The notes: generated by a model from the sequence alone, not told the origin. A DNA stretch of 5,991 nt from an uncultured Oscillospiraceae bacterium (GCA_937915075.1 CALDMA010000171.1:1-5991), one strand, 5' to 3'. Shown: positions 1 to 5,991, counted from the first letter of the stretch. Numbers and translations are program-made.

Positions 1-786
1 GGCAACCGCTGCAAGGACGAATGCCTGCCGGAGGAGACCAACCGCCGCATCGTGGACATCATCTCCGATGTGAACATGGCCTATTCCGAGCACGCCCGCC
101 GGTATCTGGCCGACTGCGGCCTGCCCAAGGAGCGCACCTACGTCACCGGCTCTCCCATGGCGGAGGTGCTGCATAAGAACCTCGCGAAGATCGAGGCCAG
201 CGATATTCACGCGCGGCTGGGGCTGGAAAAGGGGAAGTATATCCTGCTCTCCGCCCACCGTGAGGAGAACATCGACACCGAGAAGAATTTCACCTCTCTT
301 TTTACCGCCGTCAACGTCATGGCGGAGAAGTACGATCTGCCCATTCTGTATTCCTGCCACCCCCGCAGCCGCAAGCGGCTGGAGGAGAGCGGCTTCCGGC
401 TGGACAGGCGGGTCATTCAGCATGAGCCCATGGGCTTCCATGACTACAACTGTTTGCAGATGAATGCCTTTGCCGTGGTCAGCGACTCCGGCACCCTGCC
501 GGAGGAGTCCAGCTTCTTCACCTCCGTGGGCCACCCGTTCCCGGCGGTGTGTATCCGCACCTCCACCGAGCGGCCCGAGGCGCTGGACAAGGGCTGCTTC
601 ATTCTGGCAGGCATTGACGAAAAATCCCTGCTTCAGGCGGTGGACACCGCCGTGGAGCTGGTGAAAAATGGCGATACCGGCCTTCCCGTGCCGGATTACA
701 CAGATGAAAACGTCAGCGATAAGGTGGTCCGTCTGATCCAGTCCTATACCGGCGTCGTCAATAAAATGGTCTGGAGAAAAGAATGA
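1..786 (+). CDS. fnlC: UDP-N-acetylglucosamine 2-epimerase (non-hydrolysing), FnlC/WbjD/CapG type, 5' end outside window
   Basis: The reading frame is open from base 1 and ends at TGA 784-786, giving 261 C-terminal residues. A GTG at 52 is internal, because conserved family sequence (GNRC, then PEETNRRIVD) lies upstream of it. The family inverts C2 of a UDP-HexNAc in the cytoplasm. Visible landmarks, in partial numbering, are SEHARRYL (29-36), VTGSPMAEVL (48-57), the catalytic-region motif SAHREEN (84-90), the UDP-binding SDSG with following EES (161-170), and RTSTERPE (186-193). The C-terminus (NVSDKVVRLIQSY, then VNKMVWRK) resembles FnlC/WbjD/CapG, which make UDP-N-acetyl-L-fucosamine, more than ordinary WecB/MnaA; automated pipelines may still name it wecB. 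About 110-115 N-terminal residues are missing if the length is typical; the family's EAG motif would lie just before base 1. G+C is clearly higher than in the next gene. The enzyme class is very likely; the FucNAc assignment is an inference from subfamily resemblance. Confidence 0.9.
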   Translation, partial: GNRCKDECLPEETNRRIVDIISDVNMAYSEHARRYLADCGLPKERTYVTGSPMAEVLHKNLAKIEASDIHARLGLEKGKYILLSAHREENIDTEKNFTSLFTAVNVMAEKYDLPILYSCHPRSRKRLEESGFRLDRRVIQHEPMGFHDYNCLQMNAFAVVSDSGTLPEESSFFTSVGHPFPAVCIRTSTERPEALDKGCFILAGIDEKSLLQAVDTAVELVKNGDTGLPVPDYTDENVSDKVVRLIQSYTGVVNKMVWRKE

Positions 787-830
787 AGTTCGGAATACTG
801 AGGAATCGAAGGAGAAATCAAGAGGGATGA
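783..830 (+). other. 15-codon mini-ORF bridging the epimerase and the first glycosyltransferase
   Basis: ATG 783-785 overlaps the epimerase stop as ATGA. Fifteen codons (MKFGILRNRRRNQEG) lead to TGA 828-830, which overlaps the glycosyltransferase ATG at 827 as a second ATGA. The peptide is basic and matches no family I know. The arrangement could pass terminating ribosomes from gene 1 to gene 2, or be a remnant of a removed gene start. It could equally be chance in a 40-nt gap. Whether it is translated cannot be told from the sequence. Confidence 0.3.
809..814 (+). promoter_or_regulatory. Possible ribosome-binding site (AAGGAG) for the first glycosyltransferase
   Basis: AAGGAG lies 12 nt before ATG 827, longer than the usual 5-9 nt. 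A second purine run (GAGGG, 822-826) abuts the start and is too close to act normally. The site also lies inside the mini-ORF, so ribosomes arriving from upstream may matter for initiation. Confidence 0.45.
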
Positions 831-1897
831 TCGGCGTAATTGCGGCGAATAATCTTTGGCTCTCACCCTACGTTTTTTATTACACGAAATTGTTGGATGA
901 ATTGGGCTTGCCTTATGAGGTGATTTATCCCAAGCGTACGCCAAATGAAAACGAACAGGTCATGTCTCGTGCGGCAGCGTTGCCGTGGGATACAAAGAAG
1001 CATCCGCTGTTGAACTATGCACGTTATTCTCGGGCGGTGAAGCGTCGTGTATTAGAACAGCGCATGGACACACTGATCGTTCTGACCATGCAGAATGGGG
1101 TATTCTGCTCACAGTGGCTGAAAAAGTATTACAAGGGACGCTATCTGTTGGATATACGGGATTATACGCATGACGGAAATCCGTTTTATTTCTCCATGGA
1201 AAAGCAGGCTGTACAAAACGCTGCGCTGCGGATCGTTTCTTCTCCCGCCTTTCAAAGTTTTCTGCCGCCCGCAGAATATCTTACCTGCCACAATATCACG
1301 ACACCGGAGGGGGTGTCGCCCTATCGGTTTGAAAGACGGGATGCACCCATCGTGATCGGTTATGTCGGCAGTGTGGCCTATGAGTCCCAGTGCCGCCGTA
1401 TGATGGATCTGGTTCATCAGGATTCCCGGTTTGCATTTCATTTTTACGGCAGCGGGCCAGCAGAAGCAGCTTTAAAAGCTTATGGGCAGCGGCTGAATGA
1501 TGACCGGATCCGTTTTTGGGGCCGTTATCTTCCAGAGGAAAAAAATTCCGCTATCCAAAAGGTCGATATTTTGTTTAACGCCTATGGAAATGATCATCCA
1601 TCAGTAAATTGTCTGTTAGCGAATAAGCTCTATGATGCTCTCTACTATCATAAGCCGCTGTTGACAAGTCCTAATACCTATATGGCGGAAAAGAGCGGCA
1701 GATTGGCTTGTTCTATTGATCTGGAGAGACCCGATGCACTGGAACGTTTGTGGGATTGGTATCAGAGTATAAACGCTGCGGAAGTGGATGAATTTGCGGC
1801 GAAATTGTATGCGGATGTATGGCGGGAGCAGAGAGAGACGAGCGAGCGGGTCAAGGCGTTTCTTCTGTCTGTACCGCAGGAAGGCAGGGTTCGGTAG
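827..1897 (+). CDS. GT-B glycosyltransferase (GT4-like) for surface polysaccharide
   Basis: This 356-residue protein is predicted to be a cytoplasmic glycosyltransferase that adds one sugar to a lipid-linked polysaccharide unit. The N-terminus (MIGVIAANNLWLSPYV) is a typical first GT-B strand and loop, which supports the ATG at 827; no in-frame start lies just upstream. LLDIRDYTHD (107-116) and the CHN motif (154-156) belong to the N-terminal domain. The C-terminal Rossmann domain starts at VIGYVGSVAYES (176-187) and continues with FHFYGSG (205-210) and IRFWGRYL (228-235). NKLYDALYYHKPLL (266-279) occupies the nucleotide-sugar-binding position where GT4 enzymes have their EX7E motif and a GKP segment. 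The first Glu is not evident and the second is replaced by Asp270, so the match to classical GT4 is divergent. No signal peptide or membrane segment is seen. G+C is lower than in the epimerase. It ends one base before the next gene's start. Donor and acceptor sugars cannot be predicted. Confidence 0.85.
   Translation: MIGVIAANNLWLSPYVFYYTKLLDELGLPYEVIYPKRTPNENEQVMSRAAALPWDTKKHPLLNYARYSRAVKRRVLEQRMDTLIVLTMQNGVFCSQWLKKYYKGRYLLDIRDYTHDGNPFYFSMEKQAVQNAALRIVSSPAFQSFLPPAEYLTCHNITTPEGVSPYRFERRDAPIVIGYVGSVAYESQCRRMMDLVHQDSRFAFHFYGSGPAEAALKAYGQRLNDDRIRFWGRYLPEEKNSAIQKVDILFNAYGNDHPSVNCLLANKLYDALYYHKPLLTSPNTYMAEKSGRLACSIDLERPDALERLWDWYQSINAAEVDEFAAKLYADVWREQRETSERVKAFLLSVPQEGRVR
1886..1889 (+). promoter_or_regulatory. 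Ribosome-binding site (AGGG) that decides the GTG start at 1899
   Basis: AGGG lies 9 nt before GTG 1899, with a further AGGAAGG at 1878-1884. This supports GTG 1899 over the in-frame ATG at 1788, which sits deep inside the preceding gene and would add 37 residues with no glycosyltransferase character. Confidence 0.6.
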
Positions 1898-1898
1898 C

Positions 1899-3041
1899 GT
1901 GAATATTCTTGTGGTCGCATCGTTTCATTATCAGGGAAAGTTATATCCGACGGCGGTTTTTATTCATCATCAGATGATGGCGTTTGTGGCTGCTGGCCAT
2001 AAGGTCCGGGCAGTTGTCTGTACGCCCTGGGGAAAACTTGGAGATAACGGAACACGTTTTGGCCCCGCGGTCTGGCATGAAGATGTAGATGGCATAGACC
2101 ATGTTTTTCTTCGGCAGTTTTCTTTTTCGACCTATGGAGTGAACGGTTTGAATGAACACTGCGCAGAAGTAGCCGTAAAAAAACACATGGATGAGCTGCT
2201 GGATGGATTTCAGCCGGATGTGATTCATGCGCATGCTCTGGCTTCTGCCGGTGTAGGCGCATTGTTCAAGAAACGGACAGGGTGTCCGCTTGTTGTTACG
2301 AACCATGGCGAAACACGGTGCGATCCGCCGTGGACGACGCATCCGGAGTGGATTGCCCCCACAGCCGCAGTCGCGAGTACGCTTGTTTGCGTCAGTCCCC
2401 GGTTGAAGCGTCAGATGAAAGAGGTTAGCGTACAGATCCCGATTCAAACGATTCTCAATGGTTTTTCAATGCCGCCAGTAAAAGAAGTACCATCCCGGCA
2501 GGAAGTATCCTTGAATTATACCGGTTGGTTGCGAAAGCTCAAATGTGTTGATATTACAATGCAGGCTTTTGCACAATTGAGTCGGAATTACCCGGAGGCA
2601 GTGTTTACCGTTATTGGTTCCGGTACAGAGGAAGCCTCTCTGAAGGAGTTGGCGGAACGGCTGGGGGTCGCTTCGCATGTTCGCTTTCTCGGTTATATGG
2701 AAAACCAGGCGGCAATTCAGGAAATGGCAAAGAGCCGTTTTTTTGTCATGCCCAGCCACCCGGAGGGATTTGGCATTGTTTATCTGGAAGCCATGGCCTC
2801 TGGTTGTATCACGATTGGCACAGAAGGCGAAGGCATTGACGGGTTTATTCGTTCCGGCGAGAACGGTTTTTTGGTTCCGCCGGATGATCCGGATGCTATC
2901 GTAAAGGTTATCGATTGGTGCATCACGCATCCGGAGGAGGCTTCTGCAATTGCGCAGAAGGGGAAACAGGATGCCTTAAGTCTCACATGGGCCCATAACG
3001 CTGCGCAATATATTCAGCTTTTTGAGGAGTTACAAACATGA
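1899..3041 (+). CDS. Glycosyltransferase family 4 protein
   Basis: A 380-residue GT-B retaining glycosyltransferase, predicted to transfer a sugar from a nucleotide donor to the growing lipid-linked repeat unit in the cytoplasm. GTG 1899 is chosen because translation from it begins with the strand NILVVASFHYQG, as in GT4 N-termini, and the gene starts right after the previous stop. Landmarks are DVIHAHALASAG (107-118), VSPRLKRQ (165-172), ILNGF (185-189), VIGSG (238-242) and VRFLGYM (261-267). The GT4 EX7E motif is intact: Glu289 and Glu297 within PEGFGIVYLEAMASG. NGFLVPPDDPDAI (322-334) is the usual C-terminal-domain end motif. One oddity: the donor-phosphate loop normally reading GRLxxxKG is GWLRKLKC (209-216), so the conserved Arg is Trp210 and the Gly is Cys216, while Lys215 is kept. 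The stop overlaps the next ATG by 4 nt. The family is secure; the substrate is unknown. Confidence 0.93.
   Translation: MNILVVASFHYQGKLYPTAVFIHHQMMAFVAAGHKVRAVVCTPWGKLGDNGTRFGPAVWHEDVDGIDHVFLRQFSFSTYGVNGLNEHCAEVAVKKHMDELLDGFQPDVIHAHALASAGVGALFKKRTGCPLVVTNHGETRCDPPWTTHPEWIAPTAAVASTLVCVSPRLKRQMKEVSVQIPIQTILNGFSMPPVKEVPSRQEVSLNYTGWLRKLKCVDITMQAFAQLSRNYPEAVFTVIGSGTEEASLKELAERLGVASHVRFLGYMENQAAIQEMAKSRFFVMPSHPEGFGIVYLEAMASGCITIGTEGEGIDGFIRSGENGFLVPPDDPDAIVKVIDWCITHPEEASAIAQKGKQDALSLTWAHNAAQYIQLFEELQT
3024..3029 (+). promoter_or_regulatory. Ribosome-binding site (GAGGAG) for the Wzy-like gene
   Basis: GAGGAG lies 8 nt before ATG 3038, inside the last codons of the preceding gene. Together with the ATGA overlap this supports the chosen start and suggests translational coupling. 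Confidence 0.7.
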
Positions 3042-4507
3042 CAACCATTTCCATAAAGGAAAATCGATTTACGGCGGACCGGCTTTTGCTGGTCTGCTGG
3101 TATCTTACCGTTTTTTCCGCCCCTTTCGGGGACTGCCTGCTGCGGATCGAACTGCCCATTGGCGGATATTTTTTCCTTTTCCGCGGTATGATCCTGCTGA
3201 CCTGCGCCGTATACCTGGTTCATCTGCTTTGTAAGCGTGAAAACCCTTTCCGCGGGCTTTCACGTCCGGAGAAGTGGTTTGTGGTGCTGGTCGTCTGTAT
3301 GCTGGCATACGGATTGGTATCTGTTCTCTGGTCGGTCAGCCTTGGCGCGTGGTTTTCCAAGCTTTTTACCATGTGCCAGATGTTTGCCCTTGTCTTTTTG
3401 TTTTTGAAGCTGTGCCGGGACCCAAAGGTCATGCGCATCACCATGTGGATCATGGGGATCACTGTTCTGATCACCGCGCTGGGCGGGCTGATCGAATGCT
3501 GGCACGGTCCATTTTTTGATACGCCGTACCGGGACTATTCCTATGTTTTCTTCAATAAGGCTTTCTATGCGCCTATCTTCAGCCTCTATAATCCCAACGG
3601 CTTTGCGACCTATCTGCTCTTTTCGCTGGAATGTCTGGTCTTATACATGGCGCATAATTGGAAAACACCGGCGTCTGCCGGAGATAAGCGCCTGCTTTGG
3701 GCGCTTTCCGCAGGGATGTGTCTTACACTCTTTCTGGCCTGTGCCGATGGCGGACGGCTGTCGATCCTCTCGATCCTGGTGATCCTGCTGGGGCTTGCCG
3801 TCTGGCTGCTGCCGCGCTATAAGAGGGGTCTGTGGGTCTTTGCCGCCTTCGCGCTGACGTTCTCCTTTATCTATGTGGGGGAGAATTATCTTCAGGTCAG
3901 GTATCAGGCGGAGCGGGCCGCCTTTGAGATCCAACAGGTTTTGGGGCTGTCCGGCCAGTCTCAGCCGGGTGATGCGCCGGAAAAGCCAGCGCCGCCGGAC
4001 AAAAACCTGCATGGAACGCTGTATACGCTTTCTCCCTCGATATCAGAGACCGACGCATATGAGAGCGTTTCCCAGTCTGACGGTGTCCGGATGACGCTGA
4101 TTAAAGACTGTGTGCAGATGATCCGGGAGAGCCACGGATTGGGAATTGGCCTGGGTAATGTGGAGCCCCGCTTGAGGGAGCTGGACAATTCTGACGGGAT
4201 CTATGCCGCCCACTGCTTCATTATGGAGGTTTTAGCGGAGTTCGGCATTTTTGCCCTGATCCCCTTAGCGGCCGTTGCCCTGTCCATTCTCAAGGCTTTG
4301 TGGCTTGCTTTCTGCGCCGCTTTCCGGGCGCATGACAAAAAGCGCATGGCGGAGCCGCTGCTGCTGCTTTTTACGGCGTTGGCCTATCCGCTGCTCTCCA
4401 CGGCGAACTCTTCCTCGTGGGGCATTCAGGCTATGTGGCTGTATCTGGCGGTCCTGCTGTTCTACAGCGGAAGGCTGGTTCAGGACACAACGGTAAAAAT
4501 GATATGA
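3038..4507 (+). CDS. O-antigen polymerase/ligase family membrane protein (Wzy-like polysaccharide polymerase)
   Basis: A 489-residue integral membrane protein, predicted to join lipid-linked repeat units outside the cytoplasmic membrane. By eye there are about twelve hydrophobic segments, near residues 12-28, 45-64, 80-98, 107-124, 134-152, 188-205, 219-234, 241-257, 265-280, 394-425, 439-454 and 462-477. A long non-membrane stretch (about 281-392) fits the large outer loop of the Wzy/WaaL/TuaE superfamily. Family-like motifs are YNPNGFATYLL (184-194), the basic pair-rich turn PRYKRG (259-264), GLGIGLGN (367-374) and AHCFIMEVLAEFG (391-403), which resembles the common HNxxLExxxExG but has Cys after His392. 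The loop carries a proline-rich stretch (310-320). A Gram-positive operon with a flippase gene makes polymerase more likely than ligase; a TuaE-like role is possible. The gene overlaps its predecessor by 4 nt and ends 9 nt before the next start. G+C rises again compared with the two genes upstream. Confidence 0.85.
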   Translation: MTTISIKENRFTADRLLLVCWYLTVFSAPFGDCLLRIELPIGGYFFLFRGMILLTCAVYLVHLLCKRENPFRGLSRPEKWFVVLVVCMLAYGLVSVLWSVSLGAWFSKLFTMCQMFALVFLFLKLCRDPKVMRITMWIMGITVLITALGGLIECWHGPFFDTPYRDYSYVFFNKAFYAPIFSLYNPNGFATYLLFSLECLVLYMAHNWKTPASAGDKRLLWALSAGMCLTLFLACADGGRLSILSILVILLGLAVWLLPRYKRGLWVFAAFALTFSFIYVGENYLQVRYQAERAAFEIQQVLGLSGQSQPGDAPEKPAPPDKNLHGTLYTLSPSISETDAYESVSQSDGVRMTLIKDCVQMIRESHGLGIGLGNVEPRLRELDNSDGIYAAHCFIMEVLAEFGIFALIPLAAVALSILKALWLAFCAAFRAHDKKRMAEPLLLLFTALAYPLLSTANSSSWGIQAMWLYLAVLLFYSGRLVQDTTVKMI

Positions 4508-4511
4508 GGGA
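4506..4511 (+). promoter_or_regulatory. Ribosome-binding site (GAGGGA) for the third glycosyltransferase
   Basis: GAGGGA lies 5 nt before ATG 4517 and overlaps the TGA stop of the Wzy-like gene. It supports ATG 4517 as the start, giving the expected MKLLLITND N-terminus. Confidence 0.65.
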
Positions 4512-4516
4512 ATACA

Positions 4517-5764
4517 ATGAAGCTCTTGCTGATAACCAACGATCTTGCGCCGTCCTTCAATGCAAATTCTTCGATCGCGGACCGGCTTGCCCGCACCCTG
4601 CACGAGCGGTACGGTGTGGAGGTTTCCATGCTGGGCTTACAGACAAAAGCTGGCCAGGTTTACGATTTTCCCACAACAGCGCTCTCAAATCAGTATTTTT
4701 ATACGCAGGCCATTCCCTCCGGGCTGCCCTTCCGCCAGAAGCTTTGGCAGCTCATGACCCATCCGTCCGTGTGGCCCATGTTTTTCCGTTACCGTTTGAA
4801 GCGGCATCCGCTGGAGGGGCTGTATCGCCGGAGCATCCGGCGGCTTTTGCGTCAGGAGCCGGATATTGACTGCATTCTGGCCGTCAGTGAGCCGACTGAT
4901 ATTCCCTGCGCCATGACGTCGTTCAAGTGCGGCATACCTTGGATTTCTTACCGTCTGGACCCATGGTCCACCAACTTTCAACACCATTCTGACAAAAGGG
5001 CGCGGGAGGAAGAGCAGGCCGCAGACCGCTCCTGCGCGGCCGTTTTTGTGCAGCCGGCGGTATATCAGGAGTATATGAGCGGCGTCAATACGGCCCCGGC
5101 GGACAAGCTGTATATGGCGGAATTTCCCAATCTTGTCCCCCTGCCGGAGGGGGAAGCAGGCGCGGATTGGGACCGCAGCAAGATCCATTGTGCTTATGTG
5201 GGCCAGCTGTACCCCGATATCCGGGACCCTTCTTTTATGCTGCGCCTGTTCAGCGCTTTGCGGGACAGCGGCATTGTGCTCCATGTGATCGGGGACGCGC
5301 CGGGACAGGCCGCCCGGTGGCAGAGCCTGTTGGCGGAGAATATCGTCCTGCATGGCCGTGTCCCGTATGCAGAGGCTGCCGCCTATATGGAAGCCGTCGA
5401 TATTCTTGTCAATCTTGGCAACTCCGTGGCAAACCAGATGCCGAGTAAGGTGATCGATTATATTGCGGCGGGGAAGCCGGTTTTGAATCTCTATAAAAGG
5501 GAAGACTGTCCTACGCTTCGCTATATGGAGCGGCATCCGGCGGCGCTGTCTGTTCTGGAATCCCCCAGCGGTCCGGACCTCAGGACCGTCGATGAAGTAA
5601 GAAAATTTTGCGGTCAGAAGCGCGGCTGCTCCGTTCCGTTTGCGGAAATGGCCCGTATTTACCGCACGTGTACGCCGGAATACGTGGCCGGTCAGGTCTA
5701 TGAGGTCATGCGGAAGATCACGGCGGACCGGTTCAATAAAGGAGATAGCTGTGGCAAAAGGTAA
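4517..5764 (+). CDS. GT-B glycosyltransferase (GT4-like)
   Basis: A 415-residue predicted cytoplasmic glycosyltransferase for the same polysaccharide. The N-terminus (MKLLLITNDLAPSFNANS) is a GT-B first strand with the loop typical of GT4-like proteins. CILAVSEP (119-126) and WISYRLDPW (142-150) belong to the N-terminal domain. The second domain begins at HCAYVGQLYPDIRDP (224-238), a GxLYxxxRxP variant of the donor-binding loop, followed by LHVIGDAPG (255-263) and IVLHGRVPY (276-284). QMPSKVIDYIAAGKPVLN (307-324) is the nucleotide-sugar site. As in the 827-1897 gene, no canonical EX7E is seen: the second Glu position is Asp314. No signal peptide or membrane span is present. G+C is high (one sampled line, 5281-5340, is about 72%). 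The last 14 nt overlap the flippase start. Sugar specificity cannot be inferred. Confidence 0.86.
   Translation: MKLLLITNDLAPSFNANSSIADRLARTLHERYGVEVSMLGLQTKAGQVYDFPTTALSNQYFYTQAIPSGLPFRQKLWQLMTHPSVWPMFFRYRLKRHPLEGLYRRSIRRLLRQEPDIDCILAVSEPTDIPCAMTSFKCGIPWISYRLDPWSTNFQHHSDKRAREEEQAADRSCAAVFVQPAVYQEYMSGVNTAPADKLYMAEFPNLVPLPEGEAGADWDRSKIHCAYVGQLYPDIRDPSFMLRLFSALRDSGIVLHVIGDAPGQAARWQSLLAENIVLHGRVPYAEAAAYMEAVDILVNLGNSVANQMPSKVIDYIAAGKPVLNLYKREDCPTLRYMERHPAALSVLESPSGPDLRTVDEVRKFCGQKRGCSVPFAEMARIYRTCTPEYVAGQVYEVMRKITADRFNKGDSCGKR
5739..5744 (+). promoter_or_regulatory. Strong ribosome-binding site (AAGGAG) for the flippase GTG start
   Basis: AAGGAG lies 6 nt before GTG 5751, within the final codons of the preceding glycosyltransferase gene. 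It is the best-spaced site in the window and decides for the GTG over the in-frame ATGs at 5793 and 5796. Confidence 0.75.
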
Positions 5765-5991
5765 TAAAATTTTGAGGGGCCTTTCCTGGTCAATGATGGA
5801 GAGAATTGCCTCTCAATTGATGGGATTGGTCATATCCGTTATCCTGGCACGGCTGCTGTCTCCTTCGGATTATGGGACGGTCGCATTGGTGCGCGTCTTC
5901 ATCGTGCTGGCAAATGTGTTTGTGACCAGTGGGATCGGCGTTTCGTTGATCCAGGATCAATCTTCCACCGAAGAAGATTTTTCGACTGTGT
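5751..5991 (+). CDS. Polysaccharide flippase (Wzx, TuaB/WzxC type), 3' end outside window
   Basis: The first 80 residues of an open frame running off the window; the start is GTG 5751, and the frame overlaps the preceding gene by 14 nt. The family (MATE-like polysaccharide translocases) moves undecaprenyl-linked repeat units across the cytoplasmic membrane. The N-terminus shows the hallmark order: a short basic start (AKGNKILRG), an amphipathic segment with WSMMERIASQ (13-22), a first membrane helix with LARLLSPSDYG (32-42), a second hydrophobic stretch (43-60), then GIGVSLIQDQ and EEDFSTV (74-80). The LLSPSDYG and EEDFSTV motifs are typical of the TuaB/WzxC branch. Being next to a Wzy-like gene and three glycosyltransferase genes supports a Wzx/Wzy pathway. 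A full-length member would have about 450-500 residues. The family call is firm despite the truncation; the substrate is unknown. Confidence 0.9.
   Translation, partial: MAKGNKILRGLSWSMMERIASQLMGLVISVILARLLSPSDYGTVALVRVFIVLANVFVTSGIGVSLIQDQSSTEEDFSTV

Noticed and set aside
787..826. The only intergenic gap of any size, as a possible terminator or promoter
   Set aside because: I see no inverted repeat followed by T residues and no paired -35/-10 elements. It is better explained as a short operon spacer.
1661..1666. Perfect TTGACA promoter -35 hexamer
   Set aside because: No -10-like hexamer lies 16-18 nt downstream (the sequence there is GGCGGA-like), and it sits inside a coding gene.
1788..1898. 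Extended start (ATG 1788) for the GT4 gene
   Set aside because: The extra 37 residues overlap the end of the previous gene, are basic and unlike any GT-B N-terminus. GTG 1899 has a nearby AGGG and gives the expected first strand.
1941..2447. Minus-strand open frame (168 codons) opposite the GT4 gene
   Set aside because: The plus-strand frame has continuous GT4 motifs; the antisense translation is of low complexity type (Arg/Cys/His rich) and matches nothing I recognise.
4417..4869. Plus-strand frame (150 codons) across the junction of the Wzy-like and glycosyltransferase genes
   Set aside because: It is out of frame with both flanking proteins, whose motifs continue through the region. The translation is Ala/Pro/Arg-rich shadow sequence.
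4685..5536. Long minus-strand open frame (283 codons) opposite the third glycosyltransferase
   Set aside because: It lies wholly inside a well-supported plus-strand gene of high G+C, where antisense stops are rare. The translation is rich in Arg, His, Gln and Pro, has no recognisable domain, and has no plausible ribosome-binding context.

Overview
The window is a six-gene, all-plus-strand piece of a surface-polysaccharide (capsule/exopolysaccharide or teichuronic-acid-like) biosynthesis operon. Only about 55 bases are non-coding. The strong AGGAG-type ribosome-binding sites, GTG starts, tight gene packing and protein character suggest a moderately high-G+C Firmicute, most likely a gut-type Clostridia (Oscillospiraceae or Lachnospiraceae). 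That placement is inferred from general character, not from a database match.

Layout: (1) positions 1-786, the C-terminal part of a non-hydrolysing UDP-HexNAc 2-epimerase of the FnlC/WbjD/CapG type, implying an N-acetyl-L-fucosamine-like sugar nucleotide; (2) 827-1897, a divergent GT-B glycosyltransferase; (3) 1899-3041, a GT4 glycosyltransferase with a GTG start; (4) 3038-4507, a multi-membrane-spanning O-antigen polymerase/ligase-family (Wzy-like) protein; (5) 4517-5764, another GT-B/GT4-like glycosyltransferase; (6) 5751 to the window end, the N-terminus of a TuaB/WzxC-type polysaccharide flippase. The genes are joined by 4-nt or 14-nt overlaps or very short gaps. No terminator or convincing promoter is visible, so they are probably one transcription unit that continues on both sides.

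Working together: the epimerase would finish an activated amino sugar. The three cytoplasmic glycosyltransferases would add sugars to a lipid-linked repeat unit, the flippase would move the unit across the membrane, and the Wzy-like protein would polymerise it. This is the Wzx/Wzy-dependent pathway. The priming phosphoglycosyltransferase, the other sugar-nucleotide enzymes and the chain-length/export proteins must lie outside the window.

I see no clearly new kind of system. The points most worth a second look are a 15-codon mini-ORF linking genes 1 and 2 through two ATGA overlaps, an AT-richer block (genes 2-3) between G+C-rich genes, departures from the usual GT4 motifs in all three glycosyltransferases, and a long proline-containing loop in the Wzy-like protein.
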